NCBI GenBank assembly: GCA_902608975.1
Contig: CACLQI010000001.1
Coordinates: forward strand, 62,001 to 126,000
Direction of reading: 5' to 3'
From: an uncultured Pelagibacteraceae bacterium
GTDB lineage: Bacteria > Pseudomonadota > Alphaproteobacteria > Pelagibacterales > Pelagibacteraceae
DNA length: 64,000 nt
Shown here: piece by piece, positions 26,141 through 38,300 of the stretch
Layout: the number at the start of each line of letters is the position of its first letter
Numbering within the stretch: position 1 is the first letter of the stretch
Position numbers and translations under genes: made by a program
The notes under the pieces: model-generated
What the model was told of the DNA's origin: nothing
Database searches by the model: none
What the model saw: only the letters and a program-made list of their open reading frames with translations

Positions 26141-26389
26141 TATTTGTATTGAATGAATATAAAGGTCAAGTTCTTCTTTTAAAATAGCATAAATTTTTCT
26201 AGTTGATTGAATTTTTTGCATTTTCTTTAATTCAGAAGATTTAATAATTAATTTAAGGTGAAATTTTTTTTCATCATGAGTTTTATGGCTTTTATGAAGA
26301 AAAGTTTTATCCTCTATATCAATATTTTCTATTGATATGCTTTCATTAATTTTTTTTTTTACGATTAAAATTAGATCATTTATATTCAT
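26129..26389 (-). CDS. bolA: BolA family protein
   Basis: An 86-residue protein with the BolA fold: a variable N-terminal helix followed by KFHLKLIIKSSELKKMQKIQSTRKIYAILKEEL, the conserved helix-turn-helix-like region carrying the R-x-x-Y/A-x-L pattern, and the closing short strand HSIQILIH. BolA proteins partner with monothiol glutaredoxins in iron-sulfur cluster handling. In alphaproteobacteria a BolA gene is commonly divergent from the J-domain-cobS-cobT group, exactly as here (23-nt gap). Confidence 0.85.
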   Translation of the reverse strand: MNINDLILIVKKKINESISIENIDIEDKTFLHKSHKTHDEKKFHLKLIIKSSELKKMQKIQSTRKIYAILKEELDLYIHSIQILIH

Positions 26390-26412
26390 AAATATTAATA
26401 TTATAATATATC

Positions 26413-26940
26413 ATGAAAAATATTTGTGACTGGAATAATTGTATGGAAATTGGTGAATTTAAAGCGCCAATAGAAAAGGACAATAGCAAAAATTTTAGAT
26501 TACTTTGCTTAAATCATATTAAAGAATTTAATAAAAATTGGAATTATTTTGCTGGAATGAACGATAAGCAAATTTACGAATTTTTAAAATCAGACATGAC
26601 TTGGCACAAACCTACACAAAGCTTTAGCTCATCTGATAATTTTTTTAAAGTTTTATGGAATAATGCTTTAAAAGACGAGCTTGATAAATCTAAACTTAAA
26701 AGTCAATTTAACCATATGAGTCAATTTAAGTTTAACTATAATGATATTAAGGCTTTTGGAATACTGGGTATTTCTGTAGGTTTAAAATGGGAAAAAATAC
26801 AAAATAAATTTAAAAGTCTTGTCAAAAAATTTCACCCTGATATGAATTCAGGAAATAAAAAATACGAAGAAAAACTAAAGCTGATAACATTGGCTTATAC
26901 ACAACTAAAAAATACATATAGGGAAAAAATTGACAAATAA
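26413..26940 (+). CDS. J-domain protein, CobS/CobT-associated
   Basis: The 175-residue protein has an N-terminal cysteine-containing region ([15 protein letters not shown], then [19 protein letters not shown]) typical of the alphaproteobacterial family found next to cobS, and a C-terminal DnaJ domain (about residues 112-170) with the HPD triplet in [12 protein letters not shown]-domains stimulate DnaK. The gene overlaps cobS by 11 nt. The N-terminal Cys/His residues could bind a metal. The function of the association is not known. Confidence 0.85.
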   Translation: MKNICDWNNCMEIGEFKAPIEKDNSKNFRLLCLNHIKEFNKNWNYFAGMNDKQIYEFLKSDMTWHKPTQSFSSSDNFFKVLWNNALKDELDKSKLKSQFNHMSQFKFNYNDIKAFGILGISVGLKWEKIQNKFKSLVKKFHPDMNSGNKKYEEKLKLITLAYTQLKNTYREKIDK

Positions 26941-27904
26941 TCTAAACATTGAACCTGATATAAAATTATCAGTAAAACAAACTTTTGGCATCGAAAGTGA
27001 AATGGAAGTAGATGCGTTTTCAAAAAAAAATGAATTTGTTCCTGAAGTAGATAAAGATTATAAATTTGACAGGGATACAACTTTGGCCATATTGAGTGGA
27101 TTTAATTATAATAAAAGAGTGATTGTTCACGGTTATCATGGAACTGGAAAAAGTACTCATATAACTCAAGTAGCTGCAAGACTAAATTGGCCTTGCATAA
27201 GAGTTAATTTGGACTCTCACATCAGTAGAATTGATTTAATTGGAAAAGATGCAATTGTTATTAAAGATGGAAAACAAGTTACAGAATTTAAAGAAGGTGT
27301 ACTTCCTTGGTCTATTCAAAATCCTATAGCTCTAGTATTTGACGAATATGATGCTGGTAGACCAGATGTTATGTTTGTTATTCAAAGAGTTTTAGAATCA
27401 GAGGGAAGCTTTACTCTTTTAGATAAAAATAAAGTAATAAAGCAAAATGATTATTTTAGACTATTTGCTACAGCTAACACTATTGGTCTAGGTGATACAA
27501 CAGGGCTGTACACTGGAACACAACAAATAAATCAAGCACAAATGGATAGATGGAATATAGTGACAACTTTAAACTATTTAAGTTTGGAAAAAGAAATGGA
27601 AATTGTATTAGCAAAAAATAAAAATTTGAATAACTCAAAAGGTAAAGAAAAAGTTTCAAACATGATAAAAGTAGCATCTTTAACTAGAAAAGGTTTTATC
27701 GCAGGCGACATATCTACCGTAATGAGTCCTAGAACAGTATTACACTGGGCTGAAAATGCAGAAATATTTAAAGATATTGGTTATGCGTTTAGAGTTACAT
27801 TTTTAAATAAATGTGATGAAGTAGAAAAAAGTATAATTGCTGAATATTATCAAAGATGTTTTGGTGAAGATCTTCCAGAGTCTATGGTTAATATTCAAAT
27901 TTAA
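26930..27904 (+). CDS. cobS: AAA+ ATPase, CobS (cobaltochelatase small-subunit family)
   Basis: The 324-residue AAA+ protein has Walker [10 protein letters not shown] (68-76) and Walker [15 protein letters not shown] (136-149), and matches CobS over its whole length (for example INCLUDING the [18 protein letters not shown] and [19 protein letters not shown] segments). The start is TTG at 26930, overlapping the J-domain gene; no ATG is near the family N-terminus. CobS with CobT forms the ATP-driven motor of aerobic CobN cobaltochelatase. No cobN or other cobalamin gene is in the window, so another role is possible. Confidence 0.93.
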   Translation: MTNNLNIEPDIKLSVKQTFGIESEMEVDAFSKKNEFVPEVDKDYKFDRDTTLAILSGFNYNKRVIVHGYHGTGKSTHITQVAARLNWPCIRVNLDSHISRIDLIGKDAIVIKDGKQVTEFKEGVLPWSIQNPIALVFDEYDAGRPDVMFVIQRVLESEGSFTLLDKNKVIKQNDYFRLFATANTIGLGDTTGLYTGTQQINQAQMDRWNIVTTLNYLSLEKEMEIVLAKNKNLNNSKGKEKVSNMIKVASLTRKGFIAGDISTVMSPRTVLHWAENAEIFKDIGYAFRVTFLNKCDEVEKSIIAEYYQRCFGEDLPESMVNIQI

Positions 27905-29716
27905 ATGAATAAAAAAGAAGATAACTTTAAAGAAAAATTTAAGCAGGCTTTAATATCTACAGCAAAAGTAATATCGGATGATTATCTAATAAATGTTAAA
28001 AATAATAATAAAAATTTAAGTTCAAAAAAACTTAATTTTTTTGAACTAGATAATTTAACTAATAAGCACGACTTTATAAGACTGAGAGCAGAAACAGACT
28101 CGGAAGCACTAAAAAAAAAATTTTCTGATAATGAAATATATAAAAAAAATACTCCCACGAAAAAATCTTGTAAAATGTTATATGATATATCCGAAAAAAT
28201 AAGATATGAGGTTTTAGGAACCAAGATACTTAAAGGCATTTCGAAAAATTTTAGAGAAAACTATGCTCAGAAATTAAATCTTAAAAGAAAAGACCAGTTG
28301 AAAAGTAAGGAAGATGTTACTGTTTCAGAGGCCTTTGAGCTTTACATGCTAAAAAATTTTTTGGGTATAGAGCTTAATCAATTAACAAGCAAAATGCTCA
28401 GTTTTTGGGAAAAAGATTTTAATTCATCTATTGGAAAACACTTAAATTTTTTAAATAAAAATTTTGAAAATCAAGAAATATATAACTCGAAGTTTTCTGA
28501 AATCCTTTCAGAAATGGATATTTTTGATTCAAATGATAATGACGAAAAAAATGAAGATACGGAGAAAAATAGTGAACAAAATGATATTAAGAATGAAGAA
28601 AATACAGATGAATCATCTAAAAATCAGGAAAAAATAAAACAGGATGAAAACCAGAATGGAGTAGATGGCGATTATGATTTTGACCAATTTCAGATGGATG
28701 AACAATTATTCGATACAGAATCGAATAAACAAAGCTCTGAAAAAGTTTTTCAAAAACTAAATGCAAATATTAGTGATAAAGATTATAAAGTTTTTACAAA
28801 ACAATTTGATGAAATAGAAAAAGCAGAACTTTTAGAGACAAACGAAGAAATAACAAAGCTTAGAAAAAATTTAGATCAACAACTAATAACATTTCAAGAT
28901 TTAATAACAAAGCTTGCTAATAAACTGCAAAGACAACTTCTTGCAAAACAAAATAGATCTTGGGAATTTGATTTAGAAGAAGGACTTTTGGACAGTTCAA
29001 AATTACCAAGAATTATCATGGATCCATATAATTCACTCTCCTTTAAAAAAGAAAAGGATTTAGACTTTAAAGATACAATTGTTACATTGTTAATAGATAA
29101 CTCTGGTTCAATGAGGGGTAGACCTATTACCATTGCTGCGCTTTGCGCTGATATATTGTCGAGAACTCTCGAAAGATGCGATGTTAAAGTTGAAATTTTA
29201 GGCTTTACTACAAAAAACTGGAAAGGGGGGAAAAGTAGAGAGGAATGGAATAAAAATAATAAGCCAAAAAACCCTGGTCGCTTAAATGATCTAAGACATA
29301 TAGTTTACAAAAGTGCAGATAGTCATTGGAGACAATCAAAAAAAAATCTTGGATTAATGCTTAAAGAAGGTTTGCTTAAAGAAAATATAGACGGCGAAGC
29401 AATTTCTTGGGCATTTAATAGACTAAAAAAAAGAAAAGAAGAAAGAAAAATTTTAATGGTAATTTCAGATGGAGCGCCAGTAGATGACTCAACTTTATCA
29501 GTAAATTCTGGTGACTTTTTAGAAAAACATTTAAAGAAAACAGTAAAATTTATAGAAAATAAGTCAGATATAGAAATACTTGCAATTGGAATTGGACACG
29601 ATGTATCAAGATATTATAGCAAAGCAATAAAAATTTCAGATGTTCAAGAGCTAGGAGATGTAATGATAAAACAGTTAAGTGGTTTGTTTGAGAATAAAAA
29701 AAATAAACTTAATTAA
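27905..29716 (+). CDS. cobT: CobT, vWA-domain partner of CobS
   Basis: The 603-residue protein starts directly after the cobS TAA. It has an N-terminal helical domain (1-200), an acidic Asp/Glu/Asn-rich linker (205-270), a coiled region, and a C-terminal von Willebrand factor A domain from about residue 390 with the MIDAS motif DNSGS (398-402), [10 protein letters not shown], and a later ISDGAPVDD. This is the CobT layout. The C-terminal segment [19 protein letters not shown] is highly conserved in the family. Its stop interlocks with the kinase gene stop in TTAA. Confidence 0.93.
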   Translation: MNKKEDNFKEKFKQALISTAKVISDDYLINVKNNNKNLSSKKLNFFELDNLTNKHDFIRLRAETDSEALKKKFSDNEIYKKNTPTKKSCKMLYDISEKIRYEVLGTKILKGISKNFRENYAQKLNLKRKDQLKSKEDVTVSEAFELYMLKNFLGIELNQLTSKMLSFWEKDFNSSIGKHLNFLNKNFENQEIYNSKFSEILSEMDIFDSNDNDEKNEDTEKNSEQNDIKNEENTDESSKNQEKIKQDENQNGVDGDYDFDQFQMDEQLFDTESNKQSSEKVFQKLNANISDKDYKVFTKQFDEIEKAELLETNEEITKLRKNLDQQLITFQDLITKLANKLQRQLLAKQNRSWEFDLEEGLLDSSKLPRIIMDPYNSLSFKKEKDLDFKDTIVTLLIDNSGSMRGRPITIAALCADILSRTLERCDVKVEILGFTTKNWKGGKSREEWNKNNKPKNPGRLNDLRHIVYKSADSHWRQSKKNLGLMLKEGLLKENIDGEAISWAFNRLKKRKEERKILMVISDGAPVDDSTLSVNSGDFLEKHLKKTVKFIENKSDIEILAIGIGHDVSRYYSKAIKISDVQELGDVMIKQLSGLFENKKNKLN

Positions 29717-30996
29717 ATTCTTTTTAAATCAATATTTTTCCATTTAATTGAAACTTGTGCACCAAAATTTTTAGAGTTTTTAAATATTATACTTGCATAA
29801 TTCTTTTCTAAAAGAGTTTTACCTATGAACGTACCCAATCCTAGCCCATACTTGGAAAAATGTTTGTGATCATTTGTTCTTATGTATGGTTCACCCAATT
29901 TTTCTTTATATATCAAATCTTTTGGAAAACCTGGCCCATCATCTATTATAAGAATCTCACTACTTTTATTATCGCTTGATAAAAATATTTCTATTTTTTT
30001 TTTGCAAAATTTATTAGCATTACCTATAAAATTTCTTAATCCATAAACAATTTCTGGTGACTTACGAGATTTAATTTTATTTTTAAATTCGTCAAAATTA
30101 ATTATAAATTTTTTATTACTAATTTCTTCGTAGGATCTAACAATTTCTTTTATATAGGAATCTAAAGATATTTCATTATCTAAAAATTCATCCTCGATAA
30201 CTGGATTTAAAGTTAGTTTTTTAATTATTTCACTGCATCTATTGCTTTGGCTTACTAATAATTCAAGATCATTTTTAATTTTATTATTATTGCTAAATTC
30301 TTTTTTTAATTCATTAGCAGTAAGCAAAATAGTTGAAAGTGGAGTTCCTAAAGAATGTGCTGCTGCGGCTGCCTGACCGCCTAAAGAAACAAGTTCATTT
30401 TCTTTTGCCATGATCTCTTGCATTTTATCATAAGCTTTTTTTCTAATTCTATTCTCTTCACCAAATTTAGCAGCAAAATATGATAAAAAAATTAAGCCTG
30501 TGACTATTGCAATTGGAATACTATAAAAATAATAGTCTGGTGCATGAAAATGTAAAACATCTGGATGTGGAAGATCATAATAAAAAAAAGTTAAAAATAT
30601 CAATAATGATATTGTCAAAAATACTAAAAAAATAGAACTTTTTATTTTTAAATATTGAGATGAAAAAACTACAGGAACTATAATGAGAAATATAAAAGGA
30701 TTTGTAATTCCTCCAGTAAAATAAAATAAAATTGAAAGTTGTAAAGTATCATAGGTTAAAAAAGCTGTTGAATATATATTTCCAAGTTGTTTTTTTTTTA
30801 TTTGAAAATTTAAAAATAGATTGGATAAAACACTTAAAAATACTACAAAAAGACATATTAAATAATTAAATTGAAATTTAAATAAAAATTGAACTACTAC
30901 TATAGTTATAAATTGGCCTGAACATGCAATCCATCTCAAATTAACATATGTAGATTTATTAAGAGAGTAAAGATCTGAAGTCTCACTAAACTTCAT
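29713..30996 (-). CDS. regB: RegB/PrrB-type redox sensor histidine kinase
   Basis: The 427 residues show about six membrane helices (residues 20-175), a quinone-site motif GGITNPF (95-101), a dimerisation box with the phospho-acceptor His (H214) and a HATPase domain (NANKF N box, DDGPGFP, GLGLGTF). The cysteine in SNRCSEII (C254) is exactly 40 residues after H214, the spacing of H225 and redox-active C265 in Rhodobacter RegB. The H box reads [10 protein letters not shown] where HELGTPL is usual. No regA lies next to it, so the response regulator must be elsewhere or shared. Confidence 0.88.
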   Translation of the reverse strand: MKFSETSDLYSLNKSTYVNLRWIACSGQFITIVVVQFLFKFQFNYLICLFVVFLSVLSNLFLNFQIKKKQLGNIYSTAFLTYDTLQLSILFYFTGGITNPFIFLIIVPVVFSSQYLKIKSSIFLVFLTISLLIFLTFFYYDLPHPDVLHFHAPDYYFYSIPIAIVTGLIFLSYFAAKFGEENRIRKKAYDKMQEIMAKENELVSLGGQAAAAAHSLGTPLSTILLTANELKKEFSNNNKIKNDLELLVSQSNRCSEIIKKLTLNPVIEDEFLDNEISLDSYIKEIVRSYEEISNKKFIINFDEFKNKIKSRKSPEIVYGLRNFIGNANKFCKKKIEIFLSSDNKSSEILIIDDGPGFPKDLIYKEKLGEPYIRTNDHKHFSKYGLGLGTFIGKTLLEKNYASIIFKNSKNFGAQVSIKWKNIDLKRI

Positions 30997-30999
30997 TAT

Positions 31000-33090
<2,091 letters not shown>

Positions 33091-33155
33091 TTAAATATAT
33101 ATGTTTAAATTAAATCTTGGTAGAGATGACTATTTAGAGTAATTTAAAAATTTTA

Positions 33156-34016
33156 ATGATAAAAAAAGGCATAATATTAGCGGGTGGATATGGCACTAGA
33201 TTAAGCCCATTGACTAAAGCTGTAAATAAACAGCTTCTACCAATTTATGATAAGCCATTAATATTTTATCCATTATCAGTTTTGATGCTAGCAAATATAA
33301 AAAATATTTTATTAATAGTGAATCCTGGACAAATCGAGAGCTTTAAAAGCCTTTTGGGCAATGGAAAAAAATATGGAATTAAAATTACATACAAAATTCA
33401 AAAAAGACCAAAAGGTTTACCGGAAGCGTTTATATTGGGGAAAAATTTTATTAAAAATGACAATGTTGCTTTAATATTAGGAGATAATTTTTTTTATGGT
33501 CAGAGTTTAACAAGTAAGCTTGAAAAATCTTTATTTCACAAAAATGGAGCTAGAATTTTTTTAAAAAAAGTAAGTCAGCCGAAAAATTTTGGAGTTGCAA
33601 AAATTTCAAAAAATACGATCGAAAAAATAGTGGAAAAACCAAAAAAAAATATTTCTAATCAAGCAATTACAGGTCTTTATTTTTTTGATAATAAAGTTTG
33701 CAAATATGCTAAAACATTAAAACCTTCTAGAAGAGGTGAATTAGAAATAACTGATTTGCTAAACATTTACAAAAAAAATAAAAATCTAAAATTTGAGTTT
33801 ATTGGAAGAGGTGCCATATGGTCCGATGCTGGAAAAATAGATGATATGACCAATGTTTCAAATTTTGTTGAGTCTGTAGAAAAAGTTCAAGGTATAAAAA
33901 TAGCTTGTTTAGAGGAAATTGCCTTATTTAAAAAATGGATTACAAAAAAAACACTTTTAAAAAATATCAAATTTTATGGGAATTGTGAATATAGTAATTA
34001 TTTAAAAAGTTTATAA
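33156..34016 (+). CDS. rmlA: Glucose-1-phosphate thymidylyltransferase
   Basis: The 286 residues have the nucleotidyltransferase signature GIILAGGYGTRLSPLT at the start, PIYDKPLIFYPLSVLM, LILGDNFFYG and EKPKKNISNQAITGLYFFD. It makes dTDP-glucose from glucose 1-phosphate and dTTP, the entry to dTDP-deoxysugars for surface polysaccharide. It is the first gene of a sugar run with an SDR and rmlC, and is divergent from gyrB. No rmlB (4,6-dehydratase) is present in the window. Confidence 0.95.
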   Translation: MIKKGIILAGGYGTRLSPLTKAVNKQLLPIYDKPLIFYPLSVLMLANIKNILLIVNPGQIESFKSLLGNGKKYGIKITYKIQKRPKGLPEAFILGKNFIKNDNVALILGDNFFYGQSLTSKLEKSLFHKNGARIFLKKVSQPKNFGVAKISKNTIEKIVEKPKKNISNQAITGLYFFDNKVCKYAKTLKPSRRGELEITDLLNIYKKNKNLKFEFIGRGAIWSDAGKIDDMTNVSNFVESVEKVQGIKIACLEEIALFKKWITKKTLLKNIKFYGNCEYSNYLKSL

Positions 34017-34018
34017 AA

Positions 34019-34909
34019 TTGAAAAGAAAAAATTTACTACTTACCGGAACATCTGGATTTGTCGGATATGCATTTTTAAAATATGCACTTTCGCAAAAAT
34101 TTAGTGTTGTAGATGTACTTAGATCAAAGAATAAAAAAAATATTAGAATTAAAAAATTAAAAATAAAATATAAAAAAAATTACAAAACAATTTTTTTTTC
34201 TAATTATAGACAATTAAGTAAAAAAATAAGCAAAATTAAGATTGATTGTTTTGTAAATTTTGCAACTTTGTACAAAAATAATCATAATCACGAAGATATT
34301 TTTAGATTTGTTGAATCAAATATACTTTTCCCATCTTTAATTTATGATTTAGTTAATAAAAGGACAAATCTTACTATTAATTTTGGTACTATGATGCAGC
34401 ATACTGATGGCAAAAATTATAGTCCAAAAAACTTTTATGCATCAACAAAAAATGCATTTGAAGTAATTGGAAATTTTTATTCATTAAATAATAAAAAAAA
34501 TAAGATATATAACCTAAAATTATATGAAAGTTATGGTAAAAATGATAAAAGAAAAAAACTCATTCCAACTTTATTAAAAAATTACAAAAAAAATAAAATA
34601 ACTAAAATTTTATCAAAAAATTTAGAATTAAATGTTATTCATGTAAACGATATTATTAAAGCTATAATGATTTTATTAAATAACAATATAAAACCAGGTT
34701 CCTACTGTTTGAGGCAAAATAAAAATTTAAAAGTTTCTAACCTAATAAAAATTCTCAATAAAGATTTAAGTAGAAAAATTAAAGTTAAATATTATAATAA
34801 TTTTATTCCAAGAATTAAAAAATCTAAAATAAAAAAATTGCCAATGTGGAAACCAAATAATCATTTAATAAAAAAAATTAAATCAGAATTTATTAATGAA
34901 ACTAATTAA
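34019..34909 (+). CDS. NAD-dependent sugar epimerase/reductase (extended SDR)
   Basis: The protein begins with a TTG and has the Rossmann motif TGTSGFVG (residues 8-15) and the active-site YASTK (Y-x3-K). It lies between rmlA and rmlC, overlapping rmlC by 14 nt, so it probably acts on a dTDP-4-keto sugar as reductase or epimerase. Its sequence is not close to RmlB or RmlD, as the substrate segment after YASTK diverges. The gene is exceptionally lysine/asparagine-rich, even compared with its neighbours. Confidence 0.72.
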   Translation: MKRKNLLLTGTSGFVGYAFLKYALSQKFSVVDVLRSKNKKNIRIKKLKIKYKKNYKTIFFSNYRQLSKKISKIKIDCFVNFATLYKNNHNHEDIFRFVESNILFPSLIYDLVNKRTNLTINFGTMMQHTDGKNYSPKNFYASTKNAFEVIGNFYSLNNKKNKIYNLKLYESYGKNDKRKKLIPTLLKNYKKNKITKILSKNLELNVIHVNDIIKAIMILLNNNIKPGSYCLRQNKNLKVSNLIKILNKDLSRKIKVKYYNNFIPRIKKSKIKKLPMWKPNNHLIKKIKSEFINETN

Positions 34910-35408
34910 AACAAAATTAAAAGATTTACTTATATTGCAAAGCAATATATTTAAAGACAGTAGAGGTTTTTTTAAAGAAGTTGAGAGAAAAAAAATATTA
35001 AAAAAAAGATTTGTATTTGATTGTTTTTCTTTTTCTAAAAAAAATACCTTAAGAGGTTTGCATTTACAAAGGAAAAAATCTCAAGCTAAATTACTTACTG
35101 TTGTTCAAGGAAAAATACTAGATGTTGTTGTGGACTTAAGAAAAAAATCAAAAACATATGGAAAACATTTTTCAATAGAAATATCACAGAATTCAAACTT
35201 TTCATTATTCATTCCCGAAGGATTTGCACACGGTTTTTTGTGCTTAACAAAATTTTGTGCAGTTTATTATAAATGTACAAATTATAGAGATAAAGAAAGT
35301 GAAACTACTATAAAATGGAACGACAAAAATTTGAATATTAAATGGCCTATCAAAAAACCAATACTTTCAAAAAAAGATAAGGAAGGAATTAAATTTTTAG
35401 ATTTTTAA
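34896..35408 (+). CDS. rmlC: dTDP-4-dehydrorhamnose 3,5-epimerase-like
   Basis: The 170-residue cupin has the RmlC blocks: DSRGFFKEVE, the catalytic His in NTLRGLHLQRK, VVQGKILDVVVDLRK, IPEGFAHGFLCL and VYYKCTNYRDKESE. It epimerises C3 and C5 of dTDP-4-keto-6-deoxyglucose. It ends in a TTAA shared with the stop of the convergent methyltransferase gene. The 4,6-dehydratase supplying its substrate is not in the window. Confidence 0.92.
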   Translation: MKLIKTKLKDLLILQSNIFKDSRGFFKEVERKKILKKRFVFDCFSFSKKNTLRGLHLQRKKSQAKLLTVVQGKILDVVVDLRKKSKTYGKHFSIEISQNSNFSLFIPEGFAHGFLCLTKFCAVYYKCTNYRDKESETTIKWNDKNLNIKWPIKKPILSKKDKEGIKFLDF

Positions 35409-36583
35409 ATTACTTTTGGATAAGGTACATGTGTTATAAATTTTCCACCTTTTTTTATGAATAACTTTTCTTTTTTAAATATTTCTTCTCTAAAATTCCA
35501 AGCACCTAAAAAAACCAGTTGAGCTTCACTTTTTTTTAATTTTTTATATTTTTTAATTTTAATTTTGCTACCAGGAAGATACTTATTAATTTTAAAAGAT
35601 GTTGTATCGTAAAAATAATCGATATATTCCCTTCCAATTCCACAATAATTTAGAACGGTGCATGATTTTGCGGTAGCTCCATATCCTATAATTTTGAAAT
35701 TTTTGTTTTTTGACTCCTTAAAAATATTAACTAGTTTTTCTTTTGATTTTTTAACTTTTAGAGCAAAATTTTTATACGTTGAAAATTTATTTAAGCCAAA
35801 ATTTAATTCCTTAATAATTTCTTTTTTAACTTTATTTTTTACTTTATAATATTTATTAGATTGCCTCTTAATAAAATACCTATTTGATCCTCCATGCGTC
35901 TTGGTATTTTCAATATCAAAAATTTCTAATTTAAATTTATCTAAAACTTTTTTTAGAGCTATTGTTGAAAAAACATATATATGTTCACAATAAAATTGAT
36001 CGTATGCAACTTTTTTTAGACATTCTAATAATGATGGATCTTCTAATATTAAAATTCCTTTTTCTGATAAAGCACCTGTAATACCTTTAAATATTCCATT
36101 AAAATTTTTAATATGACTTAATGTATTGGCTGAATAGATTAAATCAGCTTTCTTTTTTTTTGTTATTTTTTTGGCAAGATTTAAACTCCAATATTCTGCA
36201 TAAGTTTTATAATTTATTTTTTTAGTAATTGAAGCTAAATTTTTACATGGCTCAACACCAACTATATGATTTCTATTAAAATTTTTAATAAAAGCCCCAT
36301 CATTACTTCCAATTTCTAAAATAAATTTTGGGTTAAAAGATTTTTTAATTTTGTGGGATAAATCCCTAAAAGATTTCTGCATAGTCTTGGATTCCGATGA
36401 TTTATAGGGATAGTTATTATTAAACATTTTTTCTTTAGGAACAGTATTCAAGATTGAAACTAAATAATTTTTAGGATTAAATCCTATAGTGAGTTTAAAT
36501 TTTTTTTCCTTGAGTTGAAGATTTCTCTTTTTAATATAGGAGTTTGCTAAAGGTTGAAGTCCTAAGTCTAGAAATTTTTTCAT
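35405..36583 (-). CDS. NDP-sugar C-methyltransferase-like protein, zinc site lost
   Basis: The protein has the class I methyltransferase core (ILEIGSNDGAFIKNF, GVEPCKNLA) and the C-terminal domain of sugar C-methyltransferases (KIIGYGATAKSCTVLN, DYFYDTTSFKINKYLPGS). The family normally starts with a small domain with four zinc cysteines; here it begins near LDLGLQPLANSYI, with no CxxC before and KLTIGFNPKNYLV where the second CxxC would stand. An in-frame stop lies just upstream of 36595, so the shortened N-terminus is real. TTG at 36595 is an alternative start. It probably methylates a keto-sugar from the rml route. Confidence 0.78.
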   Translation of the reverse strand: MKKFLDLGLQPLANSYIKKRNLQLKEKKFKLTIGFNPKNYLVSILNTVPKEKMFNNNYPYKSSESKTMQKSFRDLSHKIKKSFNPKFILEIGSNDGAFIKNFNRNHIVGVEPCKNLASITKKINYKTYAEYWSLNLAKKITKKKKADLIYSANTLSHIKNFNGIFKGITGALSEKGILILEDPSLLECLKKVAYDQFYCEHIYVFSTIALKKVLDKFKLEIFDIENTKTHGGSNRYFIKRQSNKYYKVKNKVKKEIIKELNFGLNKFSTYKNFALKVKKSKEKLVNIFKESKNKNFKIIGYGATAKSCTVLNYCGIGREYIDYFYDTTSFKINKYLPGSKIKIKKYKKLKKSEAQLVFLGAWNFREEIFKKEKLFIKKGGKFITHVPYPKVI

Positions 36584-36657
36584 ATATAAATCCAATAATT
36601 TAAATTATCATTATGCAACGATATGGTTTATAGTTTTGATTAAACTATTTCACAAAA

Positions 36658-37461
36658 ATGAAAATTTTTTGTCTATCAATATATAACGAAAATTATAAAT
36701 TATTTAAAGAACTTAATCTTATTCCTGTGGGATTGGGTAATCAAAATTTCGGAGATGAATGGTTAAATGACAAGGGTACTTTTAATATTTCTAAAAAAAA
36801 TATAAACTTTGGAGAATACACTTTTCACTACAATTTATGGAAAAATAAGTTTAATAATGAAAAATATGATGATTGGATCGGTTTTTGTTCCTATAGAAGA
36901 TTCTGGATAAAAAATGATACATTAAAACCAAAAAATATTTTAGAATTAAAAAAATCAATTATACAAAAACCAGATGATAGTTGGAATGATAATGAAGTGA
37001 TTTTAGTAGAACCACTTATTTTCAACAAAATTAAAAATATTAAATTAGTAAAAAGAAGTTTTTTTGAAGTTTTAAAAAAACCTTCTGTTCTATATAAAAA
37101 AACATCAATCAAAGATCAATTTAATATATTTCATGGTTCTTATTTTTTAAAAAACGCAATTAGTTTTTTAAATAAGAGTGATCAATTAGAATTTTCAAAA
37201 TTTTTAGATGGATATGAATACAATCCATATAACATGTTTATATGTAAAAATTCTGATATTCTTATTAAATTCTATGACGAAATTTTTCCTTGGCTATTTA
37301 AATGCGAAGATCTCTTTAAAAATAAAAATTTAATTGGTTATGACAAAATTAGAATTTATGGTTTTTTAGCGGAAAGATATATGCCTTATTGGTTTAGGAA
37401 AAATTTCAAAACATTAAATTGGCCAATCTCATTTTTTGATACTCATAAAATAAATTTTTAA
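36658..37461 (+). CDS. DUF4422-type putative glycosyltransferase
   Basis: The 267 residues contain GEYTFHYNLWKNKF followed by GFCSYRRFW, and later YNMFICKNSDILIKFYDEIFPWLF and IYGFLAERYMPYWF, all typical of DUF4422 proteins found in capsule and exopolysaccharide loci. No donor-sugar specificity can be read from this. It is divergent from the methyltransferase gene and 10 nt before another methyltransferase gene, so it belongs to the surface-sugar group. Confidence 0.75.
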   Translation: MKIFCLSIYNENYKLFKELNLIPVGLGNQNFGDEWLNDKGTFNISKKNINFGEYTFHYNLWKNKFNNEKYDDWIGFCSYRRFWIKNDTLKPKNILELKKSIIQKPDDSWNDNEVILVEPLIFNKIKNIKLVKRSFFEVLKKPSVLYKKTSIKDQFNIFHGSYFLKNAISFLNKSDQLEFSKFLDGYEYNPYNMFICKNSDILIKFYDEIFPWLFKCEDLFKNKNLIGYDKIRIYGFLAERYMPYWFRKNFKTLNWPISFFDTHKINF

Positions 37462-37471
37462 ATAAATAAAA

Positions 37472-38191
37472 ATGTCTAACATTTATAAAAAAATAAATAA
37501 TTTTTTTAGAAATATAAGATATTCTATATATATTTTTTTTATAAAAAAAAATAAAACTAAAATTAATTTATCACCTTTAAAAAATAACTCTTTAACAAAC
37601 TTAATGAATAAATATGGGAGTGATAAAGGAAATATTAACAATAAACATAATTACACTAAATTTTATGAGTCCATATTTTCAGATATAAAAAATAAAAAAA
37701 TGAATTTTATGGAAGTAGGAATTGGTTCAATTGATAAAAATATTTCTTTTCATATGAAATTCATGGGCAACAATTATAAACCACTTGCTTCATTATATGC
37801 TTGGCAAGAGTATTTCAAAAATTCAAATATATATGGTGCAGATATAGACAAAAATTTAGTAAAAAAAGTTGATCGAATTAAAACATTTTACGTGGATATG
37901 TTTGATGAAAAGTCAATAATTGAGATGTGGAAAAAGATTAATCTTAAAATGGATGTTATAATCGACGATGGCTTTCACAGCTATGAAGCTAATATTAATT
38001 TATTTAAAAATTCTTTTAAACATTTAAATACATCAGGATATTACATTATTGAAGATGTTCACAGAAAACCCTCAAATATAAAAAAATTTAATAATTTTTT
38101 TATTGAAAAAAAAGTTAATTTTCAAATAATTGATATACCTCATACAAATAATGTTAATGATAACTGTTTGATTTTTATAAAAAAAAATTAA
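37472..38191 (+). CDS. Class I SAM methyltransferase (MycE/TylF-like sugar O-methyltransferase)
   Basis: The 239-residue protein has a short basic N-terminus, then LMNKYGSDKGNIN, HNYTKFYESIF, the SAM loop FMEVGIGSIDKNIS, ASLYAWQEYFKNSNIYGADID and DVIIDDGFHSYEAN with the acidic DDG-x-H metal/catalytic motif. This combination is seen in macrocin/mycinamicin-type O-methyltransferases and related polysaccharide methylases. The acceptor is unknown. It ends 1 nt before the 3' end of tRNA-Ser on the other strand. Confidence 0.72.
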   Translation: MSNIYKKINNFFRNIRYSIYIFFIKKNKTKINLSPLKNNSLTNLMNKYGSDKGNINNKHNYTKFYESIFSDIKNKKMNFMEVGIGSIDKNISFHMKFMGNNYKPLASLYAWQEYFKNSNIYGADIDKNLVKKVDRIKTFYVDMFDEKSIIEMWKKINLKMDVIIDDGFHSYEANINLFKNSFKHLNTSGYYIIEDVHRKPSNIKKFNNFFIEKKVNFQIIDIPHTNNVNDNCLIFIKKN

Positions 38192-38192
38192 A

Positions 38193-38282
38193 TGGCGGAG
38201 AGAGTGGGATTCGAACCCACGGTACCTGTGAGGGTACACACACTTTCCAAGCGTGCGCCTTAAACCACTCGGCCATCTCTCC
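38193..38282 (-). tRNA. tRNA-Ser (GGA)
   Basis: A 90-nt class II tRNA with long variable arm and encoded CCA (38193-38195). Acceptor GGAGAGA pairs with TCTCTCC, discriminator G73, anticodon stem CACGC/GTGTG with loop TTGGAAA giving anticodon GGA, T-loop TTCGAAT. It sits inside the surface-sugar region, between a methyltransferase gene and GT17. Confidence 0.96.
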
Positions 38283-38300
38283 AATTAAAATAATATAGTA

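Noticed and set aside
38072-38284. Minus-strand open frame through tRNA-Ser
   Set aside because: It is a translation of the tRNA and of the reverse strand of a methyltransferase gene.
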